From assembly GCA_016293435.1 (NCBI GenBank), contig JAEDEG010000052.1, forward strand, positions 1 to 17,451: a DNA stretch of 17,451 nucleotides, given 5' to 3'. Below, one piece after another: positions 13,683 to 17,451 of the stretch (its first letter is position 1; every line of letters starts with the position of its first letter). Both the position numbers and the translations under genes were made by a program. The notes under the pieces were generated by a model. That model searched no databases. It was not told the origin of the DNA and saw only the letters and a list, made by a program, of their open reading frames with translations. The DNA comes from Clostridia bacterium. Lineage in GTDB: Bacteria > Bacillota > Clostridia > UMGS1810.

Positions 13683-13734
13683 ATTATAATACTTGCAAAA
13701 GTATATTGCAATACTTTTCAAAGTATGCTATAGT
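13683..13734. promoter_or_regulatory. Divergent promoters sharing one palindromic -35, with operator
   Basis: TTGCAA at 13706-13711 is its own reverse complement. To the right it has a 17-base spacer and TATAGT (13729-13734); to the left, on the minus strand, a 17-base spacer and TATAAT (13683-13688). The two promoters are thus mirror images around one -35 box. An inverted repeat AAAAGTAT (13697-13704) / ATACTTTT (13711-13718) covers the centre, and a further AAAGTAT lies at 13720-13726. It is a probable binding site of the RHH protein, which would shut both promoters. Confidence 0.75.
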
Positions 13735-13764
13735 AAATTTATAAAATTATAAAGGTGGTATTTT

Positions 13765-14520
13765 ATGGCAGACTTAAACAGTATAGGCGGTATTCATTAC
13801 GAAATGATGAGAAGATGTTACAACGAAAATTCGGTAGCTTACAAGGATTATGGAGCAAAAGGGATAAAAGTATGTGACGAATGGCACGATAGAGAAGTTT
13901 TTAGAAAGTGGTGTAAAGAAAATGGATATATGAAAGGATTAAGGCTTAACAGAATTGATAGCACAAAAGATTATTGCCCGGAAAATTGCGTTTTGGGAAA
14001 GAAGAACTGCAAGGACAAAAATAGTGCGCATCAAAAACTATATAGAAATATAAGACAAAACAAAGCAATTAAAGAAGAACTTGGCATTGAAAGGTATGTA
14101 GATAGTCCATTATACAGAAAGCACAGGGGCATGTTGGAAAGATGTTACGATGAAAAAAGTGTAAGTTATCCTTATTACGGAGCAAGAGGGATAGATGTTT
14201 GCTTTGAATGGAGAGGAAAAGACGGGCTTAAAAATTTTATTGCTTGGTCTATGAGAAATGGCTATAAATGTGGGCTTTCATTAGATAGGATAGATAACAA
14301 CAAAGGTTATTATCCAGAAAACTGCAGGTGGGTTACCATGGAAGAGCAAGCAATAAATAAACGTAGAAATAAAAAATATGAATGGAAAGGACAAAAGCTC
14401 ATATTGGCGCAGATTTCAAGATTGGAAAATGTTTCTTATGGCAAACTTTATTGTAGAATAAAGGATAAACATATGAGCATAGAAGAAGCAATTGCAGATA
14501 TAAGAAAAGGCGCCGAGTAA
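13765..14520 (+). CDS. Duplicated YGxxGI / PENC module protein (HNH/AP2-like phage family)
   Basis: A 251-residue basic protein containing the same module twice. Copy A (residues about 8-83) has RCYNENSVAYKDYGAKGIKV, then LNRIDSTKDYCPENC. Copy B (about 119-199) has RCYDEKSVSYPYYGARGIDV, then LDRIDNNKGYYPENCRWV and TMEEQAINKR. The C-terminus (KGQKLILAQISRLENVSYGK, then RIKDKHMSIEEAI) looks like an HTH. Phage proteins with one such module are usually annotated HNH- or AP2-like and are thought to bind or cut DNA. In copy A the RWVT part has become VLGK, so this copy may be inactive or changed in role. A strong AAAGGTGG site and the divergent promoter precede it. Confidence 0.75.
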   Translation: MADLNSIGGIHYEMMRRCYNENSVAYKDYGAKGIKVCDEWHDREVFRKWCKENGYMKGLRLNRIDSTKDYCPENCVLGKKNCKDKNSAHQKLYRNIRQNKAIKEELGIERYVDSPLYRKHRGMLERCYDEKSVSYPYYGARGIDVCFEWRGKDGLKNFIAWSMRNGYKCGLSLDRIDNNKGYYPENCRWVTMEEQAINKRRNKKYEWKGQKLILAQISRLENVSYGKLYCRIKDKHMSIEEAIADIRKGAE

Positions 14521-14538
14521 ACCCGGTGCTATTTTTTT
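14509..14538 (+). terminator. Terminator overlapping the end of the duplicated-module gene
   Basis: GGCGCCGAG (from 14509) pairs with CCCGGTGCT (14522-14530) with one mismatch, followed by A and seven T (14532-14538). The last codons and the stop of the gene are inside the stem and loop. Confidence 0.75.
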
Positions 14539-14539
14539 A

Positions 14540-14970
14540 TGCTAACTTCAAAAGTACCCGCCACCCCTACAAAATGAATTTGAAATTTCGGAAATAAAAA
14601 ATGTGAAAATTTATGTAAGATTTGCAGTCAATTTTTTCGGTACGCCCCTATATGTCTATAACTATATGAAAAAATCTGAAACGCCCCTACAAAAAAATTT
14701 CGAGGTAAAAATTTTAATACGGGGGTAGGTATGCATTTCCCACACGAAAAATCAAAATCAATTTTTCCCAAAATATGTCCCTGATTTTCACACGATTTCA
14801 CAATTTGTTCATAAATTCGCCTTTGCATCACTTTGCCCGGATGCCTTGCACACTTCCGCAGGCGTTCAGGCTCTGCCGATTTTGGGCGCACTTGTAGCGC
14901 ATATAATTAGCTCAAAATAGCAATAATATAGATATATCCATAATATACCACATTAAACATAAAAGCAAGC
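14540..14970. other. Long intergenic region with repeated CGCCCCTA motifs and a GC-richer patch
   Basis: No convincing gene is seen in about 430 bases. On the plus strand, C(G/A)CCCCTA occurs at 14562-14569, 14643-14650 and 14682-14689, and its rough complement GGGGGTAGG at 14721-14729. The patch 14815-14900 is richer in G and C than its surroundings and holds the start of a minus-strand open frame (14891 to 14628, RPKSAEPERLRKCARHPGKV...) with no visible ribosome site; it may be the remains of a gene. G-rich runs of this kind remind me of DNA near phage terminase genes, but no terminase is recognisable. Confidence 0.4.
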
Positions 14971-14994
14971 GAAAAAGGGCAGATAAACCGCCCT
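14971..14994 (-). terminator. Terminator of the minus-strand three-gene operon
   Basis: On the minus strand AGGGC (14994-14990) pairs with GCCCT (14980-14976) around a 9-base loop, followed by four to five T. It lies 8 bases after the last gene of the operon. Confidence 0.7.
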
Positions 14995-15002
14995 AAATGC
15001 TT

Positions 15003-15245
15003 TCATACTTCTACACCGTCGCCGTATGAATAACAATAATTTGTAATATTGCGGCCGTCATCAATCCAAGATAAAACATCTTTTTTTGTGCAATTTTTGT
15101 ACATACGGCCTAAAATACACCAATAAAACCCGGACCCATTCCAACGGCAAGAAAAATTTTCGCCTTCAATAAAAAATGTGTCGTCTACTGTGGCCACGCT
15201 TTTAACTGCCTTTTTTAATTTCTGCAATTTGATTTTATCCAACAT
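15003..15245 (-). CDS. Hypothetical protein, third gene of the minus operon (80 aa)
   Basis: An 80-residue protein (MLDKIKLQKLKKAVKSVATV, then DDTFFIEGENFSCRWNGSGFYWC, then ILGRMYKNCTKKDVLSWIDDGRNI). It has a basic helical start and a beta-rich, aromatic middle. The start at 15245 is chosen because GGAGGT lies 8 bases upstream; the ATG at 15260 is part of that site. A tRNA-like structure lies 44 bases upstream. I do not recognise a family; the acidic C-terminus (SYGDGVEV) ends just before the operon terminator. Confidence 0.65.
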   Translation of the reverse strand: MLDKIKLQKLKKAVKSVATVDDTFFIEGENFSCRWNGSGFYWCILGRMYKNCTKKDVLSWIDDGRNITNYCYSYGDGVEV

Positions 15246-15288
15246 ATAAAGTACCTCCATATATTAAAATTTTGCCCAAAAGGGAAAA

Positions 15289-15332
15289 CCGCACCCCGGA
15301 ACCGAACCGGGCAAGATGCCGACCATGTGCGG
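15289..15332 (-). ncRNA. Minimal tRNA-like structure 1 (44 nt)
   Basis: Read on the minus strand: CCGCAC (15332-15327), a 15-base segment able to form the mini-hairpin ATG-GTCGG-CAT, T-stem CCCGG (15311-15307), loop TTCGGTT, CCGGG, then GTGCGG (15294-15289), which pairs perfectly with the first block. A 6-bp acceptor-like stem is thus stacked on a 5-bp T-arm with a canonical T-loop. D-arm, anticodon arm and encoded CCA are missing. It begins 6 bases after the stop of the preceding gene and lies before the ribosome site of the next. Confidence 0.65.
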
Positions 15333-15338
15333 AAAAAA

Positions 15339-15704
15339 TCAATATTTTTCTGGATTTGTTACTTTGTCAAAACCAAAATAATATATTGCGTTGTTTGCTC
15401 CGTTTGCTTTTCTTGCGGTTTTTTCGTCAAGTTCGCAATATCCAACAACTGCATGATTTTCCCATATTGCATATTTTTTCAATGGTTTTTTATCGTCAAT
15501 AATTAAAAAATGCCGATTTTCAAAAAATAAAGTTGTGCCATATCCAGGCAAAAATGCGCTTTTTATTGTTTTGTCTATAATTTCGCTTTTTGTGTAATCA
15601 ATAATAAAATCCGTCTTGTAGTCGTTCGGAATTTCTCCCCACTCCTTTTTTGTTAAAATGTGCAAAATGCTTTTTGTTTCATTATTTAATTGTATTTTTC
15701 CCAT
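15339..15704 (-). CDS. Hypothetical protein, second gene of the minus operon (121 aa)
   Basis: A 121-residue protein (MGKIQLNNETKSILHILTKK, then EWGEIPNDYKTDFIIDYTKS, then FLPGYGTTLFFENRHFLIIDDKK, and near the end CELDEKTARKANGANNAIYY). The alternation of strands with KEWGEIPNDYK and FFENRHFLI suggests a small alpha/beta or beta-barrel domain. No catalytic motif is visible. The ATG at 15704 is chosen because GGAAGGTGG lies 7-8 bases upstream. It lies between the two tRNA-like structures. I have a vague memory of similar proteins in clostridial mobile elements but no function. Confidence 0.65.
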   Translation of the reverse strand: MGKIQLNNETKSILHILTKKEWGEIPNDYKTDFIIDYTKSEIIDKTIKSAFLPGYGTTLFFENRHFLIIDDKKPLKKYAIWENHAVVGYCELDEKTARKANGANNAIYYFGFDKVTNPEKY

Positions 15705-15747
15705 AATAAAACCACCTTCCATTTTTTATATCCTCTTTAGAGGTAAA

Positions 15748-15795
15748 GCAAAGGGGCGGAATCGAACCGCCCACGCTGGCACCGTCTGCCCTTGC
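15748..15795 (-). ncRNA. Minimal tRNA-like structure 2 (48 nt)
   Basis: Read on the minus strand: GCAAGGG (15795-15789), a 17-base segment able to form ACG-GTGCCAG-CGT, T-stem GGCGG (15771-15767), loop TTCGATT, CCGCC, then CCTTTGC (15754-15748), which pairs with the first block over 7 bp including one G-U. A 7-bp acceptor-like stem plus a 5-bp T-stem gives exactly the 12-bp stack of a normal tRNA top half. D-arm, anticodon arm and CCA are absent. It starts two bases after the stop codon of the upstream gene. Confidence 0.7.
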
Positions 15796-15797
15796 TG

Positions 15798-16127
15798 TTA
15801 TGAGTTTATAATTTCCCTTGCGAGTAACTGCCAATACAAGCCATCGCCTCTTTTATCAAGCCATCTTTCTGCCTCTTCTGTTGATTCATCTAACCATTCA
15901 GCCATAAGCTGGATGATGTTGTAATATGTATAATCAACATTAATTCCAAGACCTTGCAGCCATTCAATGCAAGCGTTATACTGTCCAAGCCTTGCAACCG
16001 CCCATCCGTATTCATTCATGAATTTTTCTTTTAAGTCTGAAATGCTTTCCATTTCTTCAGACTGTGCAACCTCTACGAGATAATTTCTAACTGCTGCCTT
16101 TACTTCTTTACTGTTTGTTCTTCTCAT
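15798..16127 (-). CDS. DUF7222-like hypothetical protein, first gene of the minus operon
   Basis: A 109-residue acidic protein. The start RRTNSKEVKAAVRNYLVEVA and the later GLGINVDYTYYNIIQLMAEWLDE, then LYWQLLAREIINS, fit a family I remember in gut Firmicute mobile elements, annotated as DUF7222 or hypothetical; the assignment is from memory only. It is almost wholly helical. The ATG at 16127 has AAAGGT about 8 bases upstream. Its mRNA leader is about 100 bases long and opposed by a predicted antisense RNA. A tRNA-like structure follows the stop codon after two bases. The role is unknown. Confidence 0.7.
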   Translation of the reverse strand: MRRTNSKEVKAAVRNYLVEVAQSEEMESISDLKEKFMNEYGWAVARLGQYNACIEWLQGLGINVDYTYYNIIQLMAEWLDESTEEAERWLDKRGDGLYWQLLAREIINS

Positions 16128-16230
16128 TGATTTTTACCTTTGCCCGTGTTATAATTGGGCTACCTTTCTTATTTTTTGATTGGTGCCGTCGGGTTGTATC
16201 TTGCAGGATGTCCGGCGGCTTTTTTATTTG
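16127..16230 (+). ncRNA. Predicted antisense small RNA against the minus-operon leader
   Basis: A plus-strand promoter (TTGATT at 16127-16132, 17-base spacer, TATAAT at 16150-16155) should start near 16162. About 50 bases on, GCCGTCGG (16185-16192) pairs over 8 bp with CCGGCGGC (16212-16219, one G-U) and is followed by TTTTTTATTTG, a good terminator. The G-U pair becomes an A-C mismatch on the other strand, so the hairpin is made for the plus strand. The RNA, about 65 bases, would be fully complementary to the leader of the minus operon, whose own promoter lies at 16239-16267. Confidence 0.6.
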
Positions 16231-16238
16231 TTGTAATC

Positions 16239-16332
16239 ATAATAACATTAAAATTAGTGTATGTCAACATTAAAATTAAAGTTTTTTAAAAAATATTTTT
16301 AATGTTGATTTTTCAAAAATTAAGTGTATAAT
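16239..16332. promoter_or_regulatory. Divergent promoters and operator array of the HTH regulator
   Basis: Minus-strand promoter: TTGACA (16267-16262), 17-base spacer, TATTAT (16244-16239), driving the three-gene operon. Plus-strand promoter: TTGATT (16305-16310), 16-base spacer, TATAAT (16327-16332), driving the HTH gene. Three 18-bp sites with the pattern AACATTAAAWTTARTGTT or half of it lie at 16244-16261, 16266-16283 and 16289-16306 (inverted). The first two overlap the minus promoter and the third the plus -35 box. They are probable binding sites of the HTH protein encoded at 16367. Confidence 0.65.
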
Positions 16333-16366
16333 ATAGATAAAAATAAATATTTATGGAGGTTTTAAA

Positions 16367-16594
16367 ATGTGGAAATATAAAATTGACATTCTGAAAGAAC
16401 TATCCGCAAGAGGATACACAAGCACCAAACTACGGAAGGATAAAATCATATCAGAAGGAACAATGCAGCATATAAGGAACGGAAACGGAATAACAACGGA
16501 CACATTAAACACAATATGCCTGATATTGAGATGTCAACCGTCTGATATTATAGAAATAATTCCAACAGATGAAGAAAAAATAAAATATTTTTGA
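16367..16594 (+). CDS. Cro/CI-type (Xre family) HTH regulator
   Basis: A 75-residue protein that is essentially one Xre-type helix-turn-helix domain: YKIDILKELSARGYTSTKLR, then ISEGTMQHIRNGNGITTDTL, then NTICLILRCQPSDIIEIIP. The pattern is that of small YozG-like regulators of phages and mobile elements. The recognition helix lies around SEGTMQHIRNG. GGAGG is correctly spaced from the ATG. It is divergent from the minus operon and sits beside an array of 18-bp palindromes; another copy overlaps the promoter of the next gene. It should repress both and itself, as a lysogeny or maintenance switch. Confidence 0.85.
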   Translation: MWKYKIDILKELSARGYTSTKLRKDKIISEGTMQHIRNGNGITTDTLNTICLILRCQPSDIIEIIPTDEEKIKYF

Positions 16595-16595
16595 T

Positions 16596-16640
16596 AACAT
16601 TAAATTTAGTGTTGACAATATCAAGAAATAGTGATAAACT
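16596..16640 (+). promoter_or_regulatory. Promoter with overlapping 18-bp operator
   Basis: TTGACA (16612-16617), a 17-base spacer and TAAACT (16635-16640) form a promoter for the gene at 16690. AACATTAAATTTAGTGTT (16596-16613), palindromic in 8 of 9 base pairs, overlaps the -35 box and matches the sites near 16250. It is the best copy of the operator in the window. Confidence 0.7.
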
Positions 16641-16689
16641 ACAATCAAACAAAAGGAAAGGACGCCAAAGGGCGGCAAAGGTGAAGATT

Positions 16690-16920
16690 ATGAAAACATT
16701 ATCATTTGTATGTGCAACAGAGGAAGAAATCGAAGTTGGAAAAGAATATTTATTTGGTCAGCTTTGGGATGGAAATGGGGATGGAGAAGAGTTATTATCT
16801 AGCGGATCTATCTATTTAGGAGATGACGAAAACGATATGCCGGTAATTGCTGACTTCGAAATCGCAGAAAACAATGATGATATTTTAAAAGCTACCATAA
16901 GGATTTTAGATATTCGCTAA
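16690..16920 (+). CDS. Small acidic protein under HTH control (76 aa)
   Basis: A 76-residue strongly acidic protein (KTLSFVCATEEEIEVGKEYL, then WDGNGDGEELLSSGSIYLGDD, then PVIADFEIAENNDDILKATI). It is beta-rich with many Asp and Glu. The ATG at 16690 has AAAGGTGA upstream; the longer frame from 16591 would begin inside the promoter and is rejected. Small acidic phage proteins sometimes mimic DNA or inhibit host enzymes, so an anti-restriction or antirepressor role is possible, but nothing proves it. A clear operator and terminator frame it as a single-gene unit. Confidence 0.65.
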   Translation: MKTLSFVCATEEEIEVGKEYLFGQLWDGNGDGEELLSSGSIYLGDDENDMPVIADFEIAENNDDILKATIRILDIR

Positions 16921-16960
16921 TTACAAAAATAAATATTATTTATAAATTAAATCAAGATTT

Positions 16961-16987
16961 AATGCCGCCACTTATGGCGGCATTTAT
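16961..16987 (+). terminator. Terminator after the acidic-protein gene
   Basis: AATGCCGCCA (16961-16970) pairs with TGGCGGCATT (16975-16984), a 10-bp perfect stem with a 4-base loop, followed by a short T-rich tail (TATTATATAG). Confidence 0.8.
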
Positions 16988-16997
16988 TATATAGTTT

Positions 16998-17084
16998 CGA
17001 CAAACAAAACGACAAACTCACAACACGGTTGAAAACCTCTATTTTCAAGGGCTTCATAGCTTTATGTTTTTAAAAACGACAAAC
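16998..17084 (+). other. Second att-like site without an adjacent integrase
   Basis: CGACAAAC occurs at 16998, 17010 and 17077. Between them TTGAAAA (17029-17035) and TTTTCAA (17042-17048) form a 7-bp inverted repeat around a 6-base spacer (CCTCTA), the layout of a tyrosine-recombinase core. The block TTGAAAA-CCTCTA-TTTT closely matches TTGAAAA-GCCCTA-TTTT at 9693-9709 in the first site, but the arm repeats differ (CGACAAAC against GGTATGA). Confidence 0.5.
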
Positions 17085-17100
17085 TGATTGACAACAATAG

Positions 17101-17260
17101 AATAAATATAATTAATATGGTTATGGTGTTTCTTTCTATATAATTAAAATATAATAAATTAATATTTTAATTTTAATATTATTATTGGAGCTATATATAA
17201 TTAAAATATAATTTAAAATTTAAAATCGTAATTGATATTATAAAAAAAATATGATAGTTT
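17101..17260. repeat. AT-rich block with a 19-base direct repeat
   Basis: The stretch is nearly all A and T. TATATAATTAAAATATAAT occurs at 17137-17155 and again at 17194-17212, with a 57-base period. Between and after the copies lie inverted AT repeats. No gene is seen. An easily melted origin region or a promoter upstream region are possible readings. Confidence 0.5.
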
Positions 17261-17265
17261 ATATT

Positions 17266-17350
17266 TATAATTATTGGCACGCAAGGGAAAAGAGTGCACA
17301 GAGAAGAGGCGGCGCACCTAGATATAATTCTGGGTGTGTCGTCTTTTTTA
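17266..17350 (+). ncRNA. Possible small RNA ending in a long terminator hairpin
   Basis: TATAAT at 17266-17271 could start an RNA near 17278. It would contain GCAC...GTGC (17277-17298) and end with a 15-bp stem (17308-17322 with 17328-17343, several G-U pairs) followed by TTTTTT. The terminator is strong; the promoter is weak because no good -35 box is seen. It may instead be the attenuator of a gene to the right of the window. Confidence 0.4.
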
Positions 17351-17371
17351 TTTTGTTCAGGTGCAAAAACT

Positions 17372-17445
17372 AACAATAAAGAAAGAGAAAGAAAACAGAA
17401 AGAAAAGAACCAAAAGAAAGAATAAATAAAGAGAATAGAAACAAA
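17372..17445 (+). other. Purine-rich, almost T-free tract
   Basis: About 70 bases after the terminator are made of A and G with few C and very few T (AAAGAAAGAGAAAGAAAACAG and similar). No ORF uses it. It may be the leader of a gene beyond the right edge or a strand-specific site. Confidence 0.4.
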
Positions 17446-17451
17446 TATATA

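Noticed and set aside
14628..14891. Minus-strand ORF of 87 codons (RPKSAEPERLRKCARHPGKV...), considered as a terminase small subunit
   Set aside because: No ribosome site, low-complexity second half that translates the repeat region, and no real match to the TerS patterns I know. Kept only as a possible gene remnant.
15272..15502. Plus-strand ORF starting PKRENRTPEPNRAR
   Set aside because: It is a shadow of the tRNA-like structure and of the minus-strand gene 15339-15704; no ribosome site.
9561..17084. The two att-like sites as attL and attR of one 7.3-kb excisable element
   Set aside because: The candidate 6-base overlaps (GCCCTA and CCTCTA) and the arm repeats differ, so recombination between them by one integrase is unlikely.
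17191..17376. Minus-strand ORF of 61 codons at the right end
   Set aside because: It runs through the terminator hairpin and the AT-rich repeats; composition is that of random AT DNA.
1..17451. CRISPR array, rRNA, diversity-generating retroelement or retron
   Set aside because: No regularly spaced repeat-spacer units, no rRNA-like sequence and no reverse transcriptase were seen; the repeats found are short arm sites, operators and AT repeats.

Overview
The window is AT-rich, tightly packed DNA with strong AGGAGG-type ribosome binding sites and many short overlapping genes. It looks like a temperate phage, or a related integrative element, of a gut Firmicute, probably of the Lachnospiraceae or a close clostridial group. 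That assignment rests on remembered protein families (YopX, DUF4406, DnaD-like initiator, DnaB helicase, MazG-like, tyrosine integrase) and base composition, not on a database search. No terminase, portal, capsid or tail gene is recognisable, so at most part of a phage genome is present.

Layout. (1) Bases 1-9563 form one long plus-strand early operon. It holds a DNA methyltransferase cut by the left edge, a GIY-YIG protein, a second methyltransferase, small metabolic and regulatory proteins, the replication pair (DnaD-like initiator and DnaB-like helicase), many small Cys-rich or acidic proteins, a MazG-like protein, a four-module zinc protein, a sigma-like HTH protein, and a tyrosine integrase at the end. 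(2) Bases 9561-9837 are a non-coding block with the features of a complete attP: identical arm-type repeats on both sides of the core region, then a terminator. (3) Bases 9871-13485 hold a plus-strand cassette of small proteins: a Pro/Gln/Tyr-rich protein, a Met/Gln-rich helical protein, a Gly/Trp-rich membrane protein with a long coiled coil, a small hydrophobic/coiled-coil protein, a Cys-containing beta protein, an Arg/Tyr-rich protein, an HExxH peptidase and two tiny proteins. From memory this set recurs in gut Firmicute phages without a known function. (4) Bases 13482-14538 hold a divergent pair: a ribbon-helix-helix repressor and a protein with a duplicated YGxxGI/PENC module. Their two promoters share one palindromic -35 box. 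(5) Bases 14540-16366 hold a minus-strand three-gene operon in which a minimal tRNA-like structure follows the first and the second gene. Its leader is opposed by a predicted plus-strand antisense RNA. (6) Bases 16239-16987 hold a Cro/CI-type regulator with 18-bp palindromic operator candidates and one target gene. (7) The right end carries a second att-like site, an AT-rich repeat block, a long terminator hairpin and a purine-rich tract.

How it may fit together. The left operon would replicate and protect the element, and the integrase would act at the adjacent attP. Two repressor circuits (RHH at 13.7 kb, HTH at 16.3 kb) and an antisense RNA would control the right half. The most unusual structures are the two tRNA-like elements inside a protein-coding operon, the symmetrical divergent promoter, the start codon buried inside a terminator hairpin at 12850, and the conserved but unexplained cassette.
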